From contig JBJLEZ010000007.1 of the NCBI GenBank assembly GCA_045565695.1, positions 62,001 through 126,000 on the forward strand: DNA of 64,000 nt, read 5' to 3'. Position numbers and translations under genes: made by a program. Under the pieces are notes generated by a model. It ran no database searches. It was given only the letters and a program-made list of their open reading frames with translations, and was not told where the DNA came from. Source of the DNA: GCA-2690565 sp002457235. Its GTDB lineage: Bacteria > Verrucomicrobiota > Verrucomicrobiia > Opitutales > Coraliomargaritaceae. Of the stretch, positions 56,881 to 64,000 are shown piece after piece (the stretch's first letter is position 1; the number at the start of each line of letters is the position of its first letter).

Positions 56881-59200
56881 ATGTACCTTAGTAAAAAGAC
56901 TTGTTATCCCAAGCAACTAAAGTCAACAAGTTTTGATAAATTCAAACCTCGTTATGTACATTTTTTATGGTTTTATTTAATTTTTGTATGCTTAGTAATA
57001 CTTTTTACACCTAAATTTAGATTGAATGCGTCTGAAGTAGCTCGAATCCCTAATCAAATTATTGTAAAATACAAAGACCCAAGTTTTTCCCCCTTAGCTA
57101 TCAGCTACAAACGCACCTTTAGCAACAGTTTCATCTGATGAATCACCTTCCTTTAAATACACTGCGCTTTATCCAGGGCAGGTACAAGTCGTTATTATAG
57201 AAGGCGAAAATATCCAATCCCTCTTTGAAGAACTTAAAATCGACCCTAATGTTGAATACGTAGAGCCCAACTACATTAAGCAAATGTATGACATTTCATT
57301 CCAACGAAGTGACATGCCAAATGATTCTGATTACAATAAACAGTGGGCACTAAAAAGTCCAAACTCTCCAGATGGACTCAGGTATTGATTTCTTGGATGC
57401 ACTTGCGTTTTCACGACCTAGCTCGCCTGATGATCCCGTTATTATAGGTATCATTGATTCAACATTTTCCACAAATCATCCAGACTTAATTAACCAGTTA
57501 TGGGTTAACGAGGAAGAGATTCCAGGAAATGGTTTAGATGATGATAATAATGGCTATATTGATGATATTCATGGTTTTAATTTCGTAACACAAAGTCCTA
57601 GTCTCATTGGAAGTGATGATCATGGTACTCATGTAGCAGGCATTTGTGCCGCTGAAAACAACAACCAAGTGGGTATTACAGGCGCCTTTCCTTATGTCAA
57701 ATTCATAGCCTTAGCTTGCTCTGCAGGAGAAAACTCACTAAGCACGACTGCTACTACTACAGAGCCATAGCAATATTTCAGTTCAATTAAAAAACAGGGG
57801 GTACAATATCGTGGCTGCATCAACGCTTCCTTACGGTGGATCTAATGTATACAGCCAAGCTAGGCTTTGAACGGCAGTCCAGAGAACCTAGCCTGATCTT
57901 GGTATAATCTTTTGCACTGCAGCAGGCAATGATGGATGGGACCTTGATATAGAGACTGATCCCAATAACAGCGGATTGCCATATTCAGGATTGGATGTAA
58001 ATAATAATGGTATTCTCGAAGTTTCTTATCCTAATAGTTACAATCTACCTAATATTATTAGTGTGGCCTCAATTAATATTAACAATGAGCTCGCAAGTAC
58101 TTCTAATTATGGAATTACTGAGGTCGATATAGCTGCCCCTGGAGAATTTATTTTTTCTACTATCAACGGAGAATTTATTAGAGAGACTCAAAACATTATA
58201 CTGAGTAATGGTATAACAATATCAAATCAATGGATCGTAAATAGTAGTAACATATCTGGAGACGAAATCTCCGGAAATATTATTTCTTGCGGAATTGGCA
58301 ATCCTGAGGACTTTCCTCTAGAAGTGAACGGACAGATTGCTCTAATCGAAAGAGGTGGACTTTTTTTTAATGAAAAAGTTTTAAATGCTATGAATGCAGG
58401 TGCTCTCGCCACTATTATTTACAATAATGTCGAAGAATCCTCTAATGGACAAAGAAATTGGTATTTGAATTTAATTACATCCGTTCCGTGGATTCCTTCT
58501 TTCAGCATAACGCAAGCTGATGGAAATCTTATACTTCAGGCACTCCCAATAGATGCTACGCTAAAACATTATGTTTTTACAAATAATACCAATAACAATA
58601 CTTATGGATATTTCTCTGGCACCTCTATGGCAAGCCCCATTCGTAACAGCCGCAGCCGCATATGCCGCCCATAATTTTCCAAATGAAACTATGGCCCAAA
58701 GACGAGCCCGTGTTCTTGAGCAACGTGGCATCACGCTAATCCAGTCTTAGCGATAAAGTGGTCTTCAGGAGGCATGGTCTTAACCTACGCAAAATTGTCG
58801 ATACGGATGAAGACAGCCTACCCGACTGGTGGGAGATGGACCATTTTGGCACACTACCCTTAATGATAATAAATCCCAAGACACTGATAACGACGGCTAC
58901 ACCAACCAGGAAGAATTCCTATTACAAGACCAACCCCTTAATCTAGCCTCCGATGCCCCCGATTTTAAAAATCGCCTTTCACTAAATAATCTGCAAATTA
59001 CAGATTCCACTTTAGAATTTAATTTCACAGCTAATCAAGGATACCAATACACAATTGAAAGCACCGATTCATTTGGAAATTCATGGCAAAACCAAGCCAC
59101 TTACAACGGAGATGGCAATCCTATGAAAGCAACCATCACCAACTTCAAGACTGAGGATCGAAGCCAGACTTTCTACCGCCTCAAAGCCACTGAACAATAA
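56881..59200 (+). pseudogene. Decayed S8 subtilisin-like protease
   Basis: Remnant of one secreted subtilase of about 750 residues, broken by several frameshifts and in-frame stops (near 57110-57140, 57370-57385, 57740-57790, 57865-57905, 58640-58660, 58715-58750, 58860). Pieces in order: N-terminal hydrophobic segment, I9-type propeptide end (DPNVEYVEPNY), Asp region IIDSTFSTNHPDL, His region DDHGTHVAGICA, oxyanion Asn CTAAGNDG, a PA-like insert (about 58190-58570), Ser region YFSGTSMASP, then DTDEDSLPDWWE and a calcium-binding-like tail. The order is complete, so loss is recent, but too many lesions exist for sequencing error alone. Confidence 0.88.
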
Positions 59201-59216
59201 AGTTAAAACCCAAAGA

Positions 59217-60194
59217 TTATTGCTTCTTAATAAATTTGGGCTTTTCGGGAGGCTTAAGGCCTTGAGCTTCATAAACAGTTTTGAAATGCATTTTGGCGGT
59301 TTGTTCGAGTCCATCGACACCTTCGTTTTCAAAAATCTGAGTGGCTTGTTTAAGCACTTCTTTACTCGCTCCTTTGGAGAGTTCCATTTCTGCTTGAATG
59401 GAGAGGGCTTTCATTTCTTTGACATAGGTGGCACGGGCGACAATGGATGCGGCGGCGACTACGGGATCGGACTCGGCTTTGGTCCGGGAAATGAGATTGA
59501 ATTTCGGATGCTCTTTTTTTACATAAGGGTCGACCAAGGGTTGCTTTGAGAATTGGTCGAGGATGCCCCAAGGTGCTGGGCGAACTTTCAGGGCTTCGTT
59601 GAGAGCTCGTCCATGATACCATGCCAAGAGCTTGTTGAGGTTTTCCCCAAATTTTCCGTAGAGCTGATTGTATTTCACCATACGAGCGAAGACGGTTTTT
59701 ACCACCACGCCTTTGGTCTCTCGTATCAGTTTATCCAGTTTTAAAATTTTGCTATCGGTGATTTTCTTACTGTCGGCGATTCCTGCTTTGAGCCATTCAC
59801 GCACCATATCACCATCGGCAATCACACAGGCGGCAATCAAAGGACCGAAGACATCGCCCTTTCCACTTTCGTCACAGCCGGCATGGAGTTCAAACCATTC
59901 GGGGTGGTTGACTTCATCGTAGCCGAGTCGCACTTCGCCAGTGATTTGTGGCTCGAGGGTCATTTGGACAAATTCTTCGGTACGTTTTCCTGAGATAACT
60001 AGCTTTCCGCTTTTGTAACCAACTACATTAAGTTTTTCAGCTTTGTAGGCAAAAAGTGAATAGTTTACGGTATAGGGATTCCATTGTCCAAGTTGTCCGC
60101 TTTCAATTAAGTCTTGAAGCTTGTCCATCTGCTCGGGTGTTAATTCGAGAGTATACATTGAGCGCTTCTTTTCTTTATCATCCATGTTTGCCAT
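59217..60194 (-). CDS. rnhC: Ribonuclease HIII
   Basis: 325 residues. An N-terminal TBP-like substrate-binding domain (about 12-90, ending in the GKRTEEFVQ stretch) marks RNase HIII rather than HII. The catalytic domain opens with AGCDESGKGDVFGPLIAA (near 108) containing the DEDE start, followed by ADSKKITD and TKAESDPVVAAASIVARA. It cuts RNA in RNA-DNA hybrids using Mg or Mn. Two nearby ATGs (residues 1 and 4) are both possible starts. Convergent with the subtilase remnant, 16 bp away. Confidence 0.93.
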   Translation of the reverse strand: MANMDDKEKKRSMYTLELTPEQMDKLQDLIESGQLGQWNPYTVNYSLFAYKAEKLNVVGYKSGKLVISGKRTEEFVQMTLEPQITGEVRLGYDEVNHPEWFELHAGCDESGKGDVFGPLIAACVIADGDMVREWLKAGIADSKKITDSKILKLDKLIRETKGVVVKTVFARMVKYNQLYGKFGENLNKLLAWYHGRALNEALKVRPAPWGILDQFSKQPLVDPYVKKEHPKFNLISRTKAESDPVVAAASIVARATYVKEMKALSIQAEMELSKGASKEVLKQATQIFENEGVDGLEQTAKMHFKTVYEAQGLKPPEKPKFIKKQ

Positions 60195-60274
60195 CTTTTA
60201 AATTTATTATTCTTTAAGCAATCTCTAAGTCGTGTGAAACTTAGAAAAACTTAATTCTAGATTGCCCACATCTC

Positions 60275-61303
60275 TTGATTAATAACCATACAGCTTTTCG
60301 CTCCGCTCTGTTAATTTGGTATGAGAAAAACCAAAGAAGTCTTCCGTGGCGTACTGAGCCGAGTCTCTACAGAACTGTGGTCTCAGAGTTTATGTTGCAA
60401 CAAACCCAAATCAAAACAGCTCTGCCTTATTTTGATCGTTGGATGAAACGTTTTCCTAATTTCACCGCTTTAGCAAATGCGGAGAGCGAAATAGTTTTAA
60501 AGCATTGGGAGGGCTTGGGTTATTATAATCGAGCGAGGAATTTACATAAGGTGGCTCAGTGGATGCGAGACTCTGAGGTAGTACCCGATTCAGTGAAAGC
60601 TTGGAAAGATTTACCGGGGATTGGAGATTATACAGCAGCGGCGATTGCTTCGATTGCTCAAGGTGTTCCTGCGGCGGTGGTTGATGGTAATGTGGTACGG
60701 GTCTTGGCTCGCTTAACTAATGAGAAAATGGTCTTTCCAAACAATGGTAAGGCAGTCGATTTTTTTAAAGTTCTAGCGAATAAATTACTCGACCCAGAGT
60801 CACCAGGAGATGCGAATCAAGCGATGATGGAATTGGGGGCGACTGTCTGCACGAAGGGTAATCCGAAATGTACGCTCTGCCCACTTCAGAGTTTTTGTCT
60901 TGGCTTTGCTCAAGGCTCGGTGGCTGACTTGCCGAAGATAGAGAGAGCGAAGCGAGAAAAGGTGCGTCTGCATCGAGGGCTAGCCATTGATAAAAAGAAG
61001 ATTTTACTGCAAAAGATAGACTCTGAGGCGAAACGCTTAAAGGGGCATTTTGAAATCCCTTGTCTTGAAGCCCTCAATTTATCGCACGATTCGGATAAGG
61101 TGGAAGCGGTATCGGTTCGGCGACGGGCGATCTCCAATCAATCGATTGAAGAGCATCTCTTTCGTGTGAAAACTGAGGGGCTTTCTTTAGACATACATGG
61201 TGCATTGAATTGGATTGATTTTAACGAAATAAATTCCATCCTATTATCAGGTCCGCATCGTCGATGGCTAAAGGAATATCTAGAAACACTTGATCTAAAC
61301 TGA
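60275..61303 (+). CDS. mutY: A/G-specific adenine glycosylase
   Basis: 342 residues. Base excision repair enzyme that removes adenine opposite 8-oxoguanine. Catalytic Glu in VSEFMLQQTQIKTALPYF (near 37), helix-hairpin-helix LPGIGDYTAAAIASIAQG (near 111) with the Asp in VDGNVVRVLARL, and the 4Fe-4S motif CTKGNPKCTLCPLQSFC (Cx6Cx2Cx5C, near 193-209). A C-terminal NUDIX-like domain (about 225-342) follows. The start is TTG at 60275; no ATG upstream of the first helix is available in frame, and no Shine-Dalgarno is seen. Confidence 0.94.
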   Translation: MINNHTAFRSALLIWYEKNQRSLPWRTEPSLYRTVVSEFMLQQTQIKTALPYFDRWMKRFPNFTALANAESEIVLKHWEGLGYYNRARNLHKVAQWMRDSEVVPDSVKAWKDLPGIGDYTAAAIASIAQGVPAAVVDGNVVRVLARLTNEKMVFPNNGKAVDFFKVLANKLLDPESPGDANQAMMELGATVCTKGNPKCTLCPLQSFCLGFAQGSVADLPKIERAKREKVRLHRGLAIDKKKILLQKIDSEAKRLKGHFEIPCLEALNLSHDSDKVEAVSVRRRAISNQSIEEHLFRVKTEGLSLDIHGALNWIDFNEINSILLSGPHRRWLKEYLETLDLN

Positions 61304-61350
61304 ATAGGACATTTAATCTCACAAAATCTACAGTATCTAAAACCAAGCAA

Positions 61351-63030
61351 ATGAATTTAGAGGCACTCTATTCCGATGTAACTTCTGAGGAGATTGATAA
61401 GATCGATCTTTTGCCTCGTGATGAAAAAATGGAACACCTTGCTTTGTTAAAAAATCTACCGACTAAGGATGCCTTAAAAGAAATAGCTGAAGCGACAGAA
61501 TTACCTTTGCTCGATTCCTTTAGCTTGATTGATAATCCTTCTCAGCACATGCCGGTGAAATTGATACACGAATACCACTGTGTGCCTATTGAAGATACAA
61601 GTCATGAAGGTCAAGAGTCTGAATCTATTGCTTTGGTTACGCTGTGGCCTCCTGATCAGCAGATGGATCGTTGGATTTTTGCTAGCTGTGGTAAAAGACC
61701 GAAATGGTATTTAGGCGATCCCGAAAAGATACAAGATACCATCACTCAGCATTTTGGTGTGGGAGCGGATAGCTTAGATGAGTCGAGCTTAATTGAAGAT
61801 GTCTCCGAAGAAGATGCGGTGGAAGATGAGGATGCGGCGATTATTCGTTTCGTAAATGAGGTGATTTTCAAAGCGGTGAATGACCGAGCGACTGATATTC
61901 ATTTCGAGCCTTTGCGAGATTCACTTCAGATTCGTTATCGGATTGATGGTGAATTAATTTCGATTCGAGTGCCTGATAATTTGATTCGATTCCAAGACGC
62001 AATCATTTCACGCCTAAAGATCATGGCGAAATTAAATATCTCAGAGAAGCGTCGCCCTCAAGATGGTCGCATTACTTTTTCTTCTGGTGAATCAGAATTG
62101 GACATTCGTATCTCTACCTTTCCAACTATGTATGGGGAGAGTATCAGTCTTCGTCTGCTCAATCAAAAATCCAAGCCTTTAACCATGAAAGAATTGGGGC
62201 TATCTACCCACGAAGAGCGTATTCTAGAAAAAGTCTTAAGCTCACCGCACGGGATTATTTTGGTCACAGGTCCGACGGGTTCGGGTAAGTCCACCTCCTT
62301 AACTGCTTTTATTCGTCTGATCAATCGACCGGAACGCAGAATCATCACAGTGGAAGATCCTGTAGAATATGAAGTGCCGGGCATTAATCAAACTCAGGTG
62401 CATCCAGAAATCGGCTTAACCTTTGCTCAATCACTTCGTTCCGTGCTTCGCCAAGATCCTGATGTGATTATGGTGGGGGAAATCCGAGATCGTGAAACTG
62501 CGGATATTGGTATCCGTGCCTCTTTGACCGGTCACTTAGTACTGAGTACTTTGCATACAAATGATGCACCGGGAGCGTTAACACGTCTGATCGATATGGA
62601 CATCGAGCCTTTCTTAATCGCTTCCTCTGTAGAATTGATTGTCGCTCAAAGATTAGTTCGTAAGCTATGCCCAGATTGTGCACAACCCGCTAACTATGAA
62701 GCTGGCTATTTAGAAAATTGCCTCAAGTTGATGAATATTCCTGTCACAGAGGAGAATCTAAACCACCCGATCTACACGGCAAATGGTTGTGAAAAATGTC
62801 GAAATATTGGATTTAAAGGACGTATTGGAATCTTTGAATGCTTATCAGTTAGTGAAGAAATCCACGAACAGATTGTTCAAAAGACATCGGCTAGAGCGAT
62901 TCGCCAAACAGCGATCGAGCAAGGAATGCGTTCACTGACCGAAAGTGGATGGAACCATGTGAAGCAAGGATTAACCACTGTGGAAGAAGTCATGCGTTAC
63001 GCTGAGATTGATACTGAAGAAGAAAACTAG
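61351..63030 (+). CDS. GspE/PilB-type secretion or pilus assembly ATPase
   Basis: 559 residues. N-terminal GspE_N-like domain (about 1-130), acidic linker (EEDAVEDEDAA), then the ATPase with Walker A VTGPTGSGKSTSLTAF (near 305), Asp box TVEDPVEYEVPGINQTQV, Walker B VIMVGEIRDRETADI (near 372) and His box LVLSTLHTND. Near the C-terminus two Cys pairs, LCPDCA and CEKCRNIGF, form the zinc site seen in GspE and PilB. It powers type II secretion or type IV pilus extension from the cytoplasmic face. No other gsp or pil gene is present to decide. Confidence 0.92.
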   Translation: MNLEALYSDVTSEEIDKIDLLPRDEKMEHLALLKNLPTKDALKEIAEATELPLLDSFSLIDNPSQHMPVKLIHEYHCVPIEDTSHEGQESESIALVTLWPPDQQMDRWIFASCGKRPKWYLGDPEKIQDTITQHFGVGADSLDESSLIEDVSEEDAVEDEDAAIIRFVNEVIFKAVNDRATDIHFEPLRDSLQIRYRIDGELISIRVPDNLIRFQDAIISRLKIMAKLNISEKRRPQDGRITFSSGESELDIRISTFPTMYGESISLRLLNQKSKPLTMKELGLSTHEERILEKVLSSPHGIILVTGPTGSGKSTSLTAFIRLINRPERRIITVEDPVEYEVPGINQTQVHPEIGLTFAQSLRSVLRQDPDVIMVGEIRDRETADIGIRASLTGHLVLSTLHTNDAPGALTRLIDMDIEPFLIASSVELIVAQRLVRKLCPDCAQPANYEAGYLENCLKLMNIPVTEENLNHPIYTANGCEKCRNIGFKGRIGIFECLSVSEEIHEQIVQKTSARAIRQTAIEQGMRSLTESGWNHVKQGLTTVEEVMRYAEIDTEEEN

Positions 63031-63269
63031 TTTTTAGATCGATTTGATTCAATCGCTTTTAATTTTTCGTATTCTTTATCAAATTTCTCACGATTACAAT
63101 TACAGTGTAAGCAAAGCGGTGAGTTATACTTTAAGGCAAATTTTTCATGCCATTTTAATGGCTTATTTTGCCCTTTTTCCACGAGTTTGAGTGCATCGCT
63201 ACAACTCGGAAAGATATGCCCTAAAAATCCGTAAACTGCATCGGCTAAAGAAAATTTTTGTTGTCCCAT
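63027..63269 (-). CDS. Small zf-HC2-like cysteine/histidine protein
   Basis: 80 residues. The stretch CSDALKLVEKGQNKPLKW, then HEKFALK, then CLHCNC has the spacing of anti-sigma-factor zinc-binding (zf-HC2) proteins: Cys, a helix, His, a helix and a CxxC. The rest is helical and Lys-rich. Such small proteins sometimes bind ECF sigma factors, but no sigma gene is adjacent, so the function is open. Its stop codon overlaps the end of the PilB/GspE gene by 4 bp on the opposite strand. Confidence 0.6.
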   Translation of the reverse strand: MGQQKFSLADAVYGFLGHIFPSCSDALKLVEKGQNKPLKWHEKFALKYNSPLCLHCNCNREKFDKEYEKLKAIESNRSKN

Positions 63270-63325
63270 AATTGCATACGCTAGATAGTTTTTTTAATTT
63301 TTCCAATCATTAGATACATTTTTTT

Positions 63326-64000
63326 ATGTCCTTATTATTATATCAATCATGGCGGTGTGCAGAAAAGCTTTTGGCCTTGGTGAGTCTTGGGCTACTTTGT
63401 CTGCTTTCCTTGAATGCTTCAGACTCTGCTACGATACAAGAGGCAGAGGCACTCTTTATTGAAGGTTCAGTAGATGCTTCTATTACTCTATTAGAAAACC
63501 TTGATTTAGATACCAACCCAAGAGCTTTAATTATGTTGGCATCGATTTATTGCAATACTGCGGAATGGCAGAAATTAAATACACTGGTCGAAAAAATGGA
63601 GGCTATCCCCTATTTAAAGGATCTCTCACACTACTTTTTTGGACGTATTGCCTTCGCTAATAATCGATTAGGGTCCGCCCGAAGGGCTTTTGACAAGGCA
63701 GCAAAAGAACGACCATCAGGCACACAATTCATACAAGGTCATATCTATTTTTATCAAGCACTCTGTTTACAAAAACTTAAACAAATCGATCTAGCCTCTA
63801 ATGCTTATGAAAAAGCAATGAAGAATAATTTCACCGCTGAATCACTCGAAGAGATTATACAATTAGCACAATTTCATACCCTTTTTGCCGACGTACAAAC
63901 AACTATTACATACCTAAATTCGTATCCAGAATCTTTACTTAAAGAAGATGCACGAGTCGGTGCAATTCTTGGTCGGGCCTGCCTAAAAAAGGAATTATAT
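63326..64000 (+). CDS. Exported TPR-repeat protein (3' end outside window)
   Basis: Open from an ATG at 63326 to the window edge, 225 codons without a stop. The N-terminus has a charged segment and a hydrophobic stretch (LLALVSLGLLCLLSLNASDS), a likely signal peptide. Then come helical TPR-like repeats (for example YFFGRIAFANNRLGSARRAFDKAAKE and FYQALCLQKLKQIDLASNAYEKAM). No catalytic motif. Probably a periplasmic or outer-membrane-associated scaffold; whether linked to the pilus ATPase upstream is not shown. Confidence 0.8.
   Translation, partial: MSLLLYQSWRCAEKLLALVSLGLLCLLSLNASDSATIQEAEALFIEGSVDASITLLENLDLDTNPRALIMLASIYCNTAEWQKLNTLVEKMEAIPYLKDLSHYFFGRIAFANNRLGSARRAFDKAAKERPSGTQFIQGHIYFYQALCLQKLKQIDLASNAYEKAMKNNFTAESLEEIIQLAQFHTLFADVQTTITYLNSYPESLLKEDARVGAILGRACLKKELY

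Noticed and set aside
59100..59300. Replication origin at the G/C bias switch.
   Set aside because: No cluster of TTATCCACA-like boxes, no AT-rich unwinding element and no dnaA or dnaN nearby; the bias to the right is not sustained past 63 kb.

Overview
The window is 64 kb of an AT-rich bacterial chromosome carrying one complete rRNA operon. The 16S gene (minus strand) contains an exact match to the EUB338-III probe site, gctgccacccgtaggtgt at 52656-52673, which is typical of Verrucomicrobiota. Supporting signs are a subtilase remnant with a DxDxDxxPDWWE-type tail and a possible PEP-CTERM-like protein. A marine Opitutae-type organism is my best guess, but the class is inference. Most genes lack a Shine-Dalgarno sequence.

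Layout. 1-3.6 kb: end of a suf iron-sulfur assembly operon (sufB fragment, sufD, sufT) and an exported protein. 3.7-15.4 kb: YhaM-type exoribonuclease, lysS, the addB-addA recombination nuclease-helicase pair, and a hisG-aguB-aguA operon (histidine and agmatine-to-putrescine). 15.5-24.7 kb: cysteine-rich exported peptide, dihydrouridine synthase, low-MW phosphatase, SET protein, gpsA, panB, an O-antigen-ligase-like membrane protein and recD2. 24.8-30.8 kb: three-gene MerP/MerT-like metal cassette, a frameshifted tcdA, Nif3-like protein, aroQ and a frameshifted SNF2 helicase.

30.8-37.3 kb: a minus-strand run, lptF/G-pabB-pabC-folP-folB-folK/folA-Rdx-SMUG1, that encodes most of folate synthesis from chorismate with a fused HPPK-DHFR. 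37.4-46.5 kb: pyrE, then two cell-surface sets: GtrA, sulfotransferase, GT4 and polysaccharide deacetylase; and PglC-like phosphoglycosyl transferase, acyl carrier protein, ketoreductase and AMP-ligase. Between them lies a minus-strand pair, an M29-like peptidase and a free-standing ovothiol-type methyltransferase.

47.6-53.2 kb: rRNA operon on the minus strand in the order 16S, tRNA-Ala, tRNA-Ile, 23S, 5S, with boxA-like elements in the leader and both spacers, complementary processing stems around 16S and 23S, and a terminator. 53.5-64 kb: PLP enzyme, Tat-exported LysM amidase, rRNA-type methyltransferase, a decayed subtilase, RNase HIII, mutY, a GspE/PilB ATPase, a small zinc-finger-like protein and the start of a TPR protein.

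Most of this is housekeeping. The least explained pieces are the PglC/ACP/SDR/ligase cassette, the MerT/MerP-like trio without mer enzymes, the M29 plus ovothiol-type methyltransferase pair, and the HPPK-DHFR fusion. Two otherwise good genes (tcdA, SNF2) each carry one single-base frameshift at or near a homopolymer, so assembly error must be considered there; the subtilase is damaged too often for that explanation.
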